From NCBI GenBank assembly GCA_020639135.1, contig JACKHE010000001.1:186001-250000 (forward strand): 64,000 bases of DNA. Direction: 5' to 3'. The notes under the pieces are model-generated. The model made no database searches and had not been told where the DNA came from. It saw only the letters and a program-made list of their open reading frames with translations. The stretch comes from Phycisphaeraceae bacterium. GTDB taxonomy: Bacteria; Planctomycetota; Phycisphaerae; Phycisphaerales; UBA1924. This document shows, piece by piece, positions 25,141 through 33,917 of this stretch (the first letter of the stretch is position 1; the number at the start of each line of letters is the position of its first letter). Made by a program: the position numbers and the translations under genes.

Positions 25141-25491
25141 ATGAGCGACACCACCAGCCAAACCGGCGACGCCGAGCGGACCAACCTGGCCCCCATCCTG
25201 GCGCCGATCATCACCCTGTTCATCGGTTTCGGCGCCGGCGTGGTGTTCTCCGAGTACATCCCGCTGGGCAAGGCGCCGGTGATCCAGCCCTCGGGCCACG
25301 TGACGCCGGGCGGGAACACGGGTCCCCGCGACGCCCGGCCCGAGCAGACGCCGCCGCCGCCGCAGCTGGACGCCGACACCCGCAAGGCGCTCGAGGACGC
25401 CGCGGCCAACGGCGACGAGGAGGCGAAGAAGCTCCTTGAGGAAGCCGACGGCGCCAACGCCGGCAACGAGACGCACTCCGACGGCGGCTGA
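25141..25491 (+). CDS. Single-span membrane protein with acidic tail, unknown
   Basis: A 116-residue protein: a short polar N-terminus, one transmembrane helix (LAPILAPIITLFIGFGAGVV, residues ~16-38), a Pro-rich linker (EQTPPPPQ) and an acidic helical tail (DADTRKALEDAAANGDEEAK). The start at 25141 excludes an Arg/Gly-rich upstream stretch. It is divergent from nuoH. No family recognised. Confidence 0.6.
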   Translation: MSDTTSQTGDAERTNLAPILAPIITLFIGFGAGVVFSEYIPLGKAPVIQPSGHVTPGGNTGPRDARPEQTPPPPQLDADTRKALEDAAANGDEEAKKLLEEADGANAGNETHSDGG

Positions 25492-25554
25492 TCGCCGCGC
25501 TGCGAGAAAGAATCACCCCGACACGGCCCGGCGCGATCCGGGCCGTTTTGTCGT

Positions 25555-26271
25555 TCAGGCACGCGCCGGATTGGCGCGAGAGTCATCCCGGTTCCAGCCG
25601 CACTCGGGGCAGCCGTGCTCGTGGTCGTGGCGGAGATCGTAGACGCAGCGAGGGCAGAGATCACGGTGATTGCGGAGCGCGGTGCGCACGCGGCGGCGCG
25701 GGAGGCCGATGAGCAAGAACGGTGAGCCATAGATCGCGGAGTTTGCAATCGCGCCGGGCCAGAGGACTTTGGTGGGAAACCAGCAGTGATTCCGCAGCCC
25801 GATCCCGGAGAGATCGAGTTCAACGCTCTCAAAGACACGAGTCTGATGAGTCTGCTTGTCGATGCCATCAAACATCCGCAAAGAGCGGAAGGGCCAACCG
25901 TACGCGTAGGTCACGGCTGTGCCCAAGAACTTGCTCTGGTCAGGCTCTTGCGCCCATCCCGGCAGGTTACGAGAGACCACCTGCTTGTGATTCTTCGGGT
26001 CAGCATCCACAATGTCGGGCAGTCGGAACGGATCGATTGATGAACCAGTGGGGCAATACCCGGTGATGTAGCCTTGGTGCAGCACGATCACGGTCTCCCA
26101 CCGGGACCGGCGGAGATGACCGCCCAGCTTCTTGTCCGTGACGTAGATCCAGTACTGACGCGGCGGATGCGGCGCCCAATACACGATTCCAAATGTCACG
26201 CCAAACGTGATCACCGCACCCAACAGCAGTGCGAGCAGCGCGCGCCAACCGAGTTGCATCCAGAGCGGCAT
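25555..26271 (-). CDS. Two-span membrane protein with C-terminal zinc ribbon
   Basis: A 238-residue protein. An N-terminal helix (WRALLALLLGAVITFGVTFG) anchors it; a ~130-residue extracytoplasmic region follows, then a second hydrophobic segment (AIANSAIYGSPFLLIGLP) and a cytoplasmic tail with CPRCVYDLRHDHEHGCPECGW, a four-Cys zinc ribbon. This CPxCxYDLR ribbon is common at the ends of planctomycete membrane proteins. The codon and base composition is less GC-rich than the flanking aroC. The start is the ATG at 26271. The role is unknown. Confidence 0.7.
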   Translation of the reverse strand: MPLWMQLGWRALLALLLGAVITFGVTFGIVYWAPHPPRQYWIYVTDKKLGGHLRRSRWETVIVLHQGYITGYCPTGSSIDPFRLPDIVDADPKNHKQVVSRNLPGWAQEPDQSKFLGTAVTYAYGWPFRSLRMFDGIDKQTHQTRVFESVELDLSGIGLRNHCWFPTKVLWPGAIANSAIYGSPFLLIGLPRRRVRTALRNHRDLCPRCVYDLRHDHEHGCPECGWNRDDSRANPARA

Positions 26272-26351
26272 GTCGAATCCCCGGAGTGGTCCGAGGGCCC
26301 CGCTCGGTATTCGCACGGCGTGTGATGCGGTTCCCGCCGGCCGCGCGATCG

Positions 26352-27545
26352 CTACGCGATGGCGCCCGTCGGGGGCTCCAGCGGGAGCATCGACGCTTTT
26401 TCGAGGAACGCGTCGTAGTTCTGCCGGGTCTCCAGGAGGGAGTCGCCGCCGAACTTGAGCAGGGCGGCGCGGGCGATCTCGAACGCGGCGACGTTCTCCA
26501 TCACGACGCTCGCGGCGCTGACGGCGCAAACGTCGCTGCGCTCGTAGTCGCTCCGCTCGGGCGCCTTGGTGTTGAGGTTCACGCTGGGCAGGCCCCGGAG
26601 CAGCGTCGAGATGGGCTTCATGGCCGCCCGGACGACGACCGGGGCGCCGTTGGTCATGCCGCCCTCGAGCCCACCGGCGTTGTTGGTGGGGCGCGTGAAT
26701 CCGAGACCCGGCGTGTCGCGCCGCTGCGCGTCGAACTCGATCGGGTCGTGAACTGCCGAGCCGGGCAGGCCCGCGGCGTCCCGGCCCAGGCCGATCTCGA
26801 CGCTCTTGAAGGCCTGGATGCCCATGACGGCGTACGCCAGGCGCGCGTCGAGCTTGTCGCGCCAGTCCACGGAGGAGCCGAGGCCCATCGGGCAGTTGAC
26901 AACGTGCGCCTCGACGAGGCCGCCCACGGTGTCCTTGTTCTCCTTGGCGGCGCGGATGCGCTGGATCATCGCGGCGCTTGCTGATTCGTCGGGGCAGTAC
27001 ACCTCGCTGGCGTCGCGCGCGGCCCGGAGCGCGGGGAGGTCGCCGGGCGTGACGGCGCCGTCCCAGCGTGCCGTCTCGACGCTGCGGACGAAGCCGAAGA
27101 CCTCGATGTCCAGCGCGCGGAGGAGGCACCGGGCGATGGCGCCGGCGGCGGTCCTGGCTGCGGTCTCGCGGGCGCTGGCGCGTTCGAGCGTGCCGCGGCA
27201 GTCGGTGGTGAGCCATTTGACGGAGCCCGCGAGATCGGCGTGTCCGGGGCGCGGGCGATAGACCGGGGGCGTCCTGTCGCCATCGTCGAGGCGCGAGTCC
27301 CTGTTGGCGATGCGCACGGCGATGGGTGAGCCGATCGTCACGCCGTTGCGGACTCCGGAGAGGAACTCGGCGGTGTCGGTCTCGATGCGCTGGCGCCCGC
27401 CCCGGCCGTAGCCGCCCTGGCGGCGCAGGAGCTCGCCGTTGATGAGGTCCATATCGAGCGTGACGCCCGCGGGCATGCCCTGGACGAGCGCGATGAGGGC
27501 GGGGCCGTGCGATTCGCCTGCGGTGTGGTAGTCGAGGATTGGCAC
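26352..27545 (-). CDS. aroC: Chorismate synthase
   Basis: A 397-residue flavoenzyme converting 5-enolpyruvylshikimate-3-phosphate to chorismate, the last step of the shikimate pathway. Signatures: HTAGESHGP (~8), GGYGRGGRQRIETD (~44), RPGHADLAG (~99), RASARETAAR (~122) and EGGMTNGAPVVVRAAMKP near the C-terminus. The start is GTG at 27545; a TATCCT box ends six bases upstream and there is no Shine-Dalgarno. The product chorismate is also the substrate of MqnA encoded at 50564. It is divergent from the BFD-like gene, with only 53 bases between the start codons. Confidence 0.96.
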   Translation of the reverse strand: MPILDYHTAGESHGPALIALVQGMPAGVTLDMDLINGELLRRQGGYGRGGRQRIETDTAEFLSGVRNGVTIGSPIAVRIANRDSRLDDGDRTPPVYRPRPGHADLAGSVKWLTTDCRGTLERASARETAARTAAGAIARCLLRALDIEVFGFVRSVETARWDGAVTPGDLPALRAARDASEVYCPDESASAAMIQRIRAAKENKDTVGGLVEAHVVNCPMGLGSSVDWRDKLDARLAYAVMGIQAFKSVEIGLGRDAAGLPGSAVHDPIEFDAQRRDTPGLGFTRPTNNAGGLEGGMTNGAPVVVRAAMKPISTLLRGLPSVNLNTKAPERSDYERSDVCAVSAASVVMENVAAFEIARAALLKFGGDSLLETRQNYDAFLEKASMLPLEPPTGAIA

Positions 27546-27551
27546 GGGGAC

Positions 27552-27557
27552 AGGATA
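27552..27557 (-). promoter_or_regulatory. Leaderless-type -10 box of aroC
   Basis: TATCCT ends six bases before the GTG. It shares a 53-base divergent region with the box of the BFD-like gene. Confidence 0.5.
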
Positions 27558-27586
27558 CCAACCGCCGCGCGGCGGCCGGGGCGCGA

Positions 27587-27592
27587 TAGGAT
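27587..27592 (+). promoter_or_regulatory. Leaderless-type -10 box of the BFD-like gene
   Basis: TAGGAT ends six bases before the ATG at 27599. Confidence 0.5.
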
Positions 27593-27598
27593 CTGTGC

Positions 27599-27862
27599 AT
27601 GAAGCCCACCGATCACATCTGCCTGTGCTACCGCGTCGAGCTGGAGAAGGTCTGCAAGTATCTGGAGCGCGAGGACCCGCAGGTCGCGTCGCTGATCAGC
27701 GAGTGCCTCGACGCCGGGACCGGCTGCGGCTGGTGCGTGCCGTACCTTGAGGAGCTGCACCGCAAGCACAAGGCGGGCGAGCCGCTGACGATCGAGGGGA
27801 CGCCGGAGGCGTACGCCGAGGGTCGGCAGGCGTACAAGGGGAAGAAACGGGAGGGTCGATAA
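27599..27862 (+). CDS. BFD-like [2Fe-2S]-binding protein
   Basis: An 87-residue soluble protein with HICLCYRV (CxC) at residues 7-14 and CLDAGTGCGWCVPYLEEL (C...CxxC) at ~38-55. This is the four-cysteine helix-turn-helix fold of bacterioferritin-associated ferredoxin-like domains. In larger proteins such domains pass electrons or bind a cluster; the free-standing form often serves iron release. No bacterioferritin is nearby. The C-terminus is basic (KGKKREGR). The fold call is good; the partner is unknown. Confidence 0.8.
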   Translation: MKPTDHICLCYRVELEKVCKYLEREDPQVASLISECLDAGTGCGWCVPYLEELHRKHKAGEPLTIEGTPEAYAEGRQAYKGKKREGR

Positions 27863-28074
27863 GAAAACTTTCCTCGTGGGTCCGGGAATCCCGGCGGTGT
27901 GATGTCGCCAGCGGCGCCGCGTCAAGTTGACGGATTATTCCGGTTGTTCCGTCTTTGACGGCTGCGCGGTTTGTGCCATGCTTGAGGGAGCGTCGGCTGG
28001 TCCGTCGCTGCAGCAAGACACACGCGCCGGGCTGTGGTTGCAGCCTGTGCGTCGGCCTGGGAGGGCGAATCATC

Positions 28075-28779
28075 ATGACCGGCAAGTGCATCATGGCCGC
28101 GGCTGTCGCCGCCGCCGGGCTCGCGATGGCGGCGCCCGCGAGCGCGACGATCATCTCGTTCATGGACTCGTCCGGGCTCAGCGCCGAGGCGGAGTTCACG
28201 CTCCTGAACCCCAACCAGATTCAGATCCGCCTGAAGAACACCTCGACCGGCGTCCCAATGGGCTTCGACAGCGCCGACCAGCTCCTGACCGGGCTGACGT
28301 GGGACACCTTCGGCGTCGCCGGGCAGACCATCACCGGCGGCACGGCCATCACCGGCCCCGACAGCTCCTCCATCGGATTCAACCACGCCAACGTCGGCCC
28401 GGGCGGCGATGTCGGCGGCGAGTGGGGCTACGGCATGGGGCCCATCTCCGGCCTGAGCAACTTCTTCATCACCGGCAACATGTCGGGCCAGACGCTCTTC
28501 GGCGGCGCCAATCTCGACGGCCCCGCCAACGGCGACGGCCCGCAGGCCGGCCTTGTCGCGGATCCGGCGCTGGTCGCCCTGGGCGGCACGGGCGCGATCC
28601 AGGACGAGATCATCGTCACGATCAACCTCTCGCTGCCGCAGCCCAACCTCGACTTCCTGAGCGTGGCCGACGTGTATGTCGAGTACGGCTCCGACGCCGC
28701 GTTCGTCCACGTGCCGACGCCCGGCTCGCTGGCGCTCTTCGGCGTGGCGGGTGTGGCCGCGGTGCGCCGGAGGCGGTGA
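28075..28779 (+). CDS. Exosortase-type CTERM surface protein
   Basis: A 234-residue exported protein. The signal peptide is MTGKCIMAAAVAAAGLAMAA; the body is Gly/Asn-rich and beta-stranded (AEFTLLNPNQIQIRLKNTST, LTGLTWDTFGV, ITINLSLPQPN with NLDFLSVADVYVEYGSD). The C-terminus VPTPGSLALFGVAGVAAVRRRR has the tripartite layout of a PEP-CTERM sorting signal: short motif, hydrophobic helix, Arg cluster. The motif reads PTP rather than PEP. It may belong near the XDD-type exosortase-dependent families. A GGGAGG site precedes the ATG. The stop directly abuts the stop of the convergent glycyl-tRNA synthetase gene. Confidence 0.8.
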   Translation: MTGKCIMAAAVAAAGLAMAAPASATIISFMDSSGLSAEAEFTLLNPNQIQIRLKNTSTGVPMGFDSADQLLTGLTWDTFGVAGQTITGGTAITGPDSSSIGFNHANVGPGGDVGGEWGYGMGPISGLSNFFITGNMSGQTLFGGANLDGPANGDGPQAGLVADPALVALGGTGAIQDEIIVTINLSLPQPNLDFLSVADVYVEYGSDAAFVHVPTPGSLALFGVAGVAAVRRRR

Positions 28780-30426
28780 TCAGCTGACGCCGAGCTTCTC
28801 CGCGAGGAACCCCTCGACCTTGTCAATCGCGATGCGTTCCTGCGCGAGCGTGTCGCGGTGGCGGACGGTGACCGTCTGGTCGGTCAGCGTTTCGCCGTCG
28901 ATCGTGAAGCAGAAGGGGCAGCCCACCTCGTCCATGCGCGCGTAGCGCTTGCCGATGGACTGCTTGGGGTCGTACTCGACGGCGCCGAAACGCCGGCGCA
29001 GCGCGGTCTGGAGCTTCTTGCCCACCTCGGGCATGCCGTCCTTGTTGACCAGCGGGAAGACGGCGGCCTTCGTCGGCGCGACCCTGGGATCGAATCGCAT
29101 GAAGATCTTGCTGGGGCGTTCGGGGTCGGGGGTGTAGGCCTCGCACAGCAGCGCGAGCACGCCCCGGTCGAGCCCTGCGCTGGGCTCGATCACGTTGGGG
29201 AGGTAGCGCTCGTTGCGCTCCTGATCGAAGTATTCGAGCTTGGTGTTGCCATGCTCGGCGTGCTGCTTGAGGTCGAAGTTGGAGCGGTCGGCGACGCCCT
29301 CGAGCTCGCCGAAGCCTGGCGCGGTGAAGGGGAAGCGGTACTCGATGTCGCTGGTGCCGGCGCCGGTCTTGGCGTAGTGGGCCAGCTCGTCGGCGTCGTG
29401 CTCACGGAGCTGGAGGTTGACGCCGGCCAGACCCAGCGACTCCCACCAGTTCATGCGCCAGTCGCGCCAGAACTCGTACCACTTGCGCGACTCGTCGGGG
29501 TGGCAGAAGAACTCGATCTCCATCTGCTCGAACTCGCGCGAGCGGAAGGTGAAGTTCCTCGGCGTGACCTCGTTGCGGAAGGCCTTGCCGGTCTGCGCGA
29601 TGCCGAAGGGGACCTTGACGCGGGTGGAGTCGAGGACGTTCTTGTAGTTGATGAAGATGCCCTGCGCGGTCTCGGGGCGGAGGTAGGCGACGTCGTCCTC
29701 GGTCGCGGTGGCGCCGAGGTAGGTTTTGAACATGAGGTTGAACTCGCGCGGCTCGGTGAGATCGCCGCCGCAATGCGGGCACGGCGTCACCAGACCGGTC
29801 GCCGCCTGCTGTTCGGTGGCGACATGCCGGAGCAGCGTCGCGATGTCCATCGACGAGTCGGGATTCGCCCCGAGCGATTCGACGAGCCATGAGAGCGTGA
29901 CCGTTGGATTGCGCACAAGCGCCAAGCCGGGCGCCAGTTTTTTCCCCTTCTTGCGCGCCCACTCCATCGCGGCGTCGGACCGGAACCGGATGAAATCGGG
30001 GTCGTCGCTCGGCTCGAAGGCGTCAGCGAAGGATTGCACCCACTCTGATTCACGGAGCAGCTCCCAGACGTGATCGGCGCGGAGGAGTTTCTTGCACTGC
30101 CGGCAGGTCTGCATCGGGTCGCTGAACCCCCCCACGTGCCCCGACGCCTCCCAGACCTTCGGGTTCTGGATGATGCACGAATCGAGGCCCACGATCGACA
30201 CCTCGTCGCCGTCGGGGCCGATGGGCGGGGTGACGACGCAGTCCTGCCACCACGCGTCGCGGAGGTTCTTCTTGAGCTGGGCGCCCTGGGGGCCGTAGTC
30301 CCAGAAGCCGTTGACGCCGCCGTAGATCTCCGAGGCCTGGAAGATGAACCCCCGGCGTTTGCACAGGGCCATGATGTCGGTCATGGACTTGGAGGCGTTG
30401 TCGATGGAAGCGGCGGCGTTGGACAT
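28780..30426 (-). CDS. glyS: Glycyl-tRNA synthetase, single-chain dimeric type
   Basis: A 548-residue class II synthetase (the alpha2 type, not the alpha/beta GlyQ-GlyS type). Motifs: GFIFQASEIYGGVNGFWDYGPQG at the N-terminus, LRPETAQGIF (~270), motif 2 region GKAFRNEVTPRNFTFRSREFEQMEIEFFC, EPSAGLDRGVLALL (motif 3) and a C-terminal anticodon-binding domain (VGKKLQTALRRRFGAVEYD). Two CxxC pairs (CRQCKK, CPHCGG) lie in the insertion. The start at 30426 gives the family N-terminus; a TACACT box lies ~57 bases upstream. Divergent from threonine dehydrogenase. Confidence 0.95.
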   Translation of the reverse strand: MSNAAASIDNASKSMTDIMALCKRRGFIFQASEIYGGVNGFWDYGPQGAQLKKNLRDAWWQDCVVTPPIGPDGDEVSIVGLDSCIIQNPKVWEASGHVGGFSDPMQTCRQCKKLLRADHVWELLRESEWVQSFADAFEPSDDPDFIRFRSDAAMEWARKKGKKLAPGLALVRNPTVTLSWLVESLGANPDSSMDIATLLRHVATEQQAATGLVTPCPHCGGDLTEPREFNLMFKTYLGATATEDDVAYLRPETAQGIFINYKNVLDSTRVKVPFGIAQTGKAFRNEVTPRNFTFRSREFEQMEIEFFCHPDESRKWYEFWRDWRMNWWESLGLAGVNLQLREHDADELAHYAKTGAGTSDIEYRFPFTAPGFGELEGVADRSNFDLKQHAEHGNTKLEYFDQERNERYLPNVIEPSAGLDRGVLALLCEAYTPDPERPSKIFMRFDPRVAPTKAAVFPLVNKDGMPEVGKKLQTALRRRFGAVEYDPKQSIGKRYARMDEVGCPFCFTIDGETLTDQTVTVRHRDTLAQERIAIDKVEGFLAEKLGVS

Positions 30427-30482
30427 GGCGAGACTCGTTGGTCGTTGGGGTGCGGATCGGGCCCGGGAGGGCCCGGAGGGCC

Positions 30483-30488
30483 AGTGTA
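30483..30488 (-). promoter_or_regulatory. Candidate -10 box of glyS
   Basis: GGCTACACTGG context. With this box the transcript would have a leader of about 50 bases, unlike the leaderless genes. Confidence 0.35.
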
Positions 30489-30629
30489 GCCGTCCCCTGA
30501 TCGGCGACCTGCGCGGTGCGATCCACCGCTCCGGGGACGTACAATCCGGCGATCGGGGATCCGATCCGGACGGCCCCGGTATCTGACTGGCGCAGCCGAA
30601 CTCCACACCGAACAACGCCGGAGGCATCC

Positions 30630-31769
30630 GTGACCCAGACCCCCACCGCGACCACCACCGAATCGGAGCCCCACACCGCCGGAGCCGCGGTCCCGGCCAG
30701 GACGATGCGGGCGCTGGTCAAATCGAAGGCCGAGCCCGGGCTGTGGTTCGACGGTCAGCGCCGGCTTCCCACCGGCTCGTCCGGCATCGTCGGGGCGCCC
30801 GGGCCGACGGAGGCGATGATCCGGGTGAAGATGGCGGGCGTCTGCGGCACCGACCGGCACATCTACGAGTGGGACCACTGGGCGCAGAGCCGGATCCCGG
30901 TCGGGATCGTGACAGGCCACGAGTTCGTGGGCGAGATCGTCGCGGTGGGCCAAGGCGTGACTCGCGTCAAGGTGGGGCAGCGGGTGACGGCCGAGGGGCA
31001 CATCACGAAGGGAACCGACTTCAACAGCCGCACCGGCAACGCGCACATCGCGCGGGACATGCGGATCCTCGGGGTTGACCGCGACGGCTGCTTCGCGGAC
31101 TACGTGATCGTGCCGCAGTACAACGTCTGGCCCCTGCACGAGGACGTGCCGGACCGGATCGCGGCGGTGATGGACCCGCTGGGCAACGCGGTGCACACGG
31201 TGATGACGGCGGGCGTGAGCGCGCAGAGCGTGCTGATCACGGGCGCGGGGATCATCGGGCTGATGGCGGTGACCGTCGCGCGGGCCGCGGGGGCGAGCAA
31301 GATCTTCGTCACGGACGTCGATCCGCGCCGCCTGGAGCTGGCCAAGGAGCTCGGCGCCGACTTCGTCTTCGACCCGACCAGGGGCGACGACTGGATCGGC
31401 GTCATCGACCAGCACACGCCCGGCGGCGGCTGCGACGTGCTGCTGGAGATGTCCGGGGCGGCGTCGGCGATCAACGCGGGGTTCACCGCGCTGCGCAACG
31501 GCGGGACCGCGGCGCTGCTGGGCATCCCCGGGAAGCCGATCGAGTTCGACCTGTCGAACCACGTGATCTTCAAGGGCGCCCGGATCTTCGGCGTCAACGG
31601 CCGGCGGATGTGGGCGACGTGGTACCAGATGGAGGAGCTGATCCTCTCGGGCCGGCTCAAGCTCGACAAGATCATCACGCACACGCTGCCCTTCGAGGAC
31701 TACGAGCGTGCGTTCAAGCTGATGCAGAGCGGCGACGGGATCAAGATTGTGCTGGATCTGACGGCGTAG
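30630..31769 (+). CDS. tdh: L-threonine 3-dehydrogenase-like MDR enzyme without structural zinc site
   Basis: About 379 residues, zinc-type medium-chain dehydrogenase. The catalytic zinc ligands are present (GVCGTDRHIYEWDHW with Cys ~72, TGHEFVGE with His ~97 and Glu ~98), as are the NAD fold (ITGAGIIGLMAVTVARAAGA) and GVNGRRMWATWY near the end, all typical of Tdh. The enzyme oxidises threonine to 2-amino-3-ketobutyrate, a route to glycine. The four structural-zinc cysteines expected at ~124-143 (GHCxxCxxGxxHLC) are absent, reading GHITKGTDFNSRTGNAHIA. The GTG start at 30630 has GGAGG five bases upstream. The divergent neighbour is glycyl-tRNA synthetase. Confidence 0.85.
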   Translation: MTQTPTATTTESEPHTAGAAVPARTMRALVKSKAEPGLWFDGQRRLPTGSSGIVGAPGPTEAMIRVKMAGVCGTDRHIYEWDHWAQSRIPVGIVTGHEFVGEIVAVGQGVTRVKVGQRVTAEGHITKGTDFNSRTGNAHIARDMRILGVDRDGCFADYVIVPQYNVWPLHEDVPDRIAAVMDPLGNAVHTVMTAGVSAQSVLITGAGIIGLMAVTVARAAGASKIFVTDVDPRRLELAKELGADFVFDPTRGDDWIGVIDQHTPGGGCDVLLEMSGAASAINAGFTALRNGGTAALLGIPGKPIEFDLSNHVIFKGARIFGVNGRRMWATWYQMEELILSGRLKLDKIITHTLPFEDYERAFKLMQSGDGIKIVLDLTA

Positions 31770-31776
31770 GCGACCT

Positions 31777-32283
31777 TCACACAGAAATAGGCAATTTCAT
31801 TGTTGATCTGATGATCTGCGCAACTCGCCGCAGATCCTCGTCGCCTTTACCTTCGAGGAGAATCAGCCTGTCAACCTTGCCTTCTTGGAACGTTTCGAGA
31901 CACAATCCAAGATGCGAATCCTCTGATTTGGCAAAGACCCGAACCGCGACAAGCTCCGACCGATCCCATTCCCAACATTTGGCGGACTTCGATCGCATGA
32001 CCTTGATCACAAGACGATCGGGGCACACCCGGATCTGAACATATCGCCTGGCGACAAACCAGTTCGAAACGCCGACAAGAGTTCCCAAGCCAAAGGACAA
32101 CAACACAAAGAGCGCCGCTTGAGTGATATTTATCTTTGATGAAATTGCGGCTACCGGGAAGGACAGCAATCCCAGAATCGAAAACGCCGCCACCGGCGCG
32201 ATGACCCGGCCCGACCTCAGCCCTTGGGGCAGCAGTTCGATCAAAACGTCGTTGCCATCTCTCGTTACGGCAATCGATTGCAT
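31777..32283 (-). CDS. Two-span membrane protein with PH-like C-terminus
   Basis: A 168-residue protein: residues ~25-80 contain two transmembrane helices (APVAAFSILGLLSFPVAAI and AALFVLLSFGLGTLVGVSNW), and the rest is a beta-rich domain (VQIRVCPDRLVIKVMRSKSA, SELVAVRVFAKSEDSHLGL) like bacterial PH-type membrane proteins. The DNA is clearly less GC-rich than its neighbours, with AT-rich third positions, so recent acquisition or relaxed constraint is possible. A TAGTCT box ends six bases before the ATG. It ends 7 bases from the convergent tdh stop. Confidence 0.65.
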   Translation of the reverse strand: MQSIAVTRDGNDVLIELLPQGLRSGRVIAPVAAFSILGLLSFPVAAISSKINITQAALFVLLSFGLGTLVGVSNWFVARRYVQIRVCPDRLVIKVMRSKSAKCWEWDRSELVAVRVFAKSEDSHLGLCLETFQEGKVDRLILLEGKGDEDLRRVAQIIRSTMKLPISV

Positions 32284-32289
32284 GCCATG

Positions 32290-32295
32290 AGACTA
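32290..32295 (-). promoter_or_regulatory. Leaderless-type -10 box of the two-span membrane protein
   Basis: TAGTCT ends six bases before the ATG at 32283. Confidence 0.4.
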
Positions 32296-32308
32296 ACTCA
32301 ATCAGGAA

Positions 32309-33841
32309 TCAGGCGATCGCATGCGCAGGCCCCGGCGTGTCCTCGCCGATCCGCTCGCGGCTGGGCTGCGCGTCCGCGTCCTGGCAGGTGAAGAGCCACA
32401 TCTCCTCGTCGATGCGCGCCTGGAGCCGCACCGGCCTGCCCCAGAGCCTGCGGAGGCTCGTGATCGTCTCTACCGCCGACTTGATCTCGAGGTCCAGCCC
32501 ATTCCATTCGTGCGCGAGGAAGAGCTCGCCGCGGTTCATGTAGTTCGCGTCCACGACGTGGATGTGGGGCTGGCCGGCGTTGGCGAGGCGGTAGAGCAGG
32601 ATCTGCTTGACCTGCTCCGGGTCGCGCGTGACGACCTTGAGCTCGCCGGTGCGCTCGTCGCGGCGGTAGTGGTACATCCGGTGGCGGTCGATGAACTCGG
32701 GGGTCATGAACTCGTCGATGAAGCTGACGTCGTTGTAGATCGCGCGGACCTCGAAGATCTTCTCCCGCCCGCCCTTGGATTCGTCGTCGAAGAGGCCTCG
32801 GGCGCCGATGTCGTCGAGGCGCTCCCAGACGGGGCCGTGCTGGCCGGTGTCCCAGCGGCGTTCGATGTCCTTGAAGAGCTCGACGCCGAGCTTGTAGGGG
32901 TTGAAGCCCCCCGGGGGCATGTGGACGACGCCGGCGTGCTGGTCGGCGTAGTCGATGAGCTCGGCGGCTTCGAGGAACCGGCTGGTCATCAGCTTGGAGT
33001 GCCAGTACGTCGCCCAGCCCTCGTTCATCACCTTGGTCATCCCCTGCGGTGCGTAGTAGTACGACTCGTCGCGGATGAGCGAGAGGATGTCGTGCTGCCA
33101 GGGCTCCAGCGGCGCATGCTCGAGCAGGAATCGCAGGACGTCGCGCGTCGGGGACTCCGGGAAGAGCCGCTTGCGGCGCTCCTGCTCCTGCTGGTGCGCG
33201 ACGCGCTGCCGCTCGATCGCCTCGGGGGGGTTGATGTACCGGTCCATGCCGGGCTTGGCGCGGAAGCGCCGGGGCTCGAACTCGCTCCGCCGCGTCTTCT
33301 CGCGCCGGTCGCGCCTGACGAAGAGCGAGTGGGGATCGATCAGGTTCTCGACGCTGACGCAGGTGTCGATGAACCGCTCGACGGTATCGGCGCCGTGGCG
33401 CTCGATATGCCGGCGCACGCGGGTGGCGTGGTTGGCCATCTCGTCCATCATCTTGCGGTTGGTCCTGGCGAACCAGGCGTTGCGCTTGAAGAAGTCGGAG
33501 TGGGCGAAGACGTGCGCCATGACGAGCTTCTGGTCGAGCGTGGCGTTGGACTCCTGCAGGTAGGCGTAGCAGGGGTCGTTGTTGATGACCATCTCGTAGA
33601 TGCGCCCCATGCCGTAGGCGTCTCGCCGGTCGAGCTTGTCGTACTCCATGCCCCAGCGCCAGTGCGGGTAGCGCACGGGGAAGCCCCCGAAGGCGGCGAT
33701 CTGGTTCATGGTTCGGAAGTCGAGGACCTCGAAGATCACCTCGAAGAAGTCGAGCCCGTGCTCGATGGCGCCCTCGCGGATCTCGTGCATGTGCCGCAGC
33801 AGCTTCGGGGGGAGGCTCGTCCTGGTGGGGCGCGGCGACAT
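32309..33841 (-). CDS. SpoVR family protein
   Basis: About 510 residues. The SpoVR signature runs through the protein: AIEHGLDFFEVIFEVLDFRTMNQIAAFGGFPVRYPHWRWGMEYD, NNDPCYAYLQESN, AHVFAHSDFFKRN, ILSLIRDESYYYAPQGMTKVMNEGWATYWHS (with conserved E and H), and a C-terminal domain (HIHVVDANYMNRGELFLAHEWNG). In Bacillus the protein affects spore cortex; in many Gram-negatives spoVR sits with the kinase yeaG/prkA and yeaH, both absent here. It is downstream of the DUF721 gene by 76 bases. The start could be MSPRPTR at 33841 or further upstream; neither has a Shine-Dalgarno. Confidence 0.88.
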   Translation of the reverse strand: MSPRPTRTSLPPKLLRHMHEIREGAIEHGLDFFEVIFEVLDFRTMNQIAAFGGFPVRYPHWRWGMEYDKLDRRDAYGMGRIYEMVINNDPCYAYLQESNATLDQKLVMAHVFAHSDFFKRNAWFARTNRKMMDEMANHATRVRRHIERHGADTVERFIDTCVSVENLIDPHSLFVRRDRREKTRRSEFEPRRFRAKPGMDRYINPPEAIERQRVAHQQEQERRKRLFPESPTRDVLRFLLEHAPLEPWQHDILSLIRDESYYYAPQGMTKVMNEGWATYWHSKLMTSRFLEAAELIDYADQHAGVVHMPPGGFNPYKLGVELFKDIERRWDTGQHGPVWERLDDIGARGLFDDESKGGREKIFEVRAIYNDVSFIDEFMTPEFIDRHRMYHYRRDERTGELKVVTRDPEQVKQILLYRLANAGQPHIHVVDANYMNRGELFLAHEWNGLDLEIKSAVETITSLRRLWGRPVRLQARIDEEMWLFTCQDADAQPSRERIGEDTPGPAHAIA

Positions 33842-33917
33842 CGCCGGAGGTATCGGCCCGATCCGCGCGCGGGTCCTGCACGTTCCCGGCCGGGCGCGGT
33901 TCTCGGACGGGTTCCGC

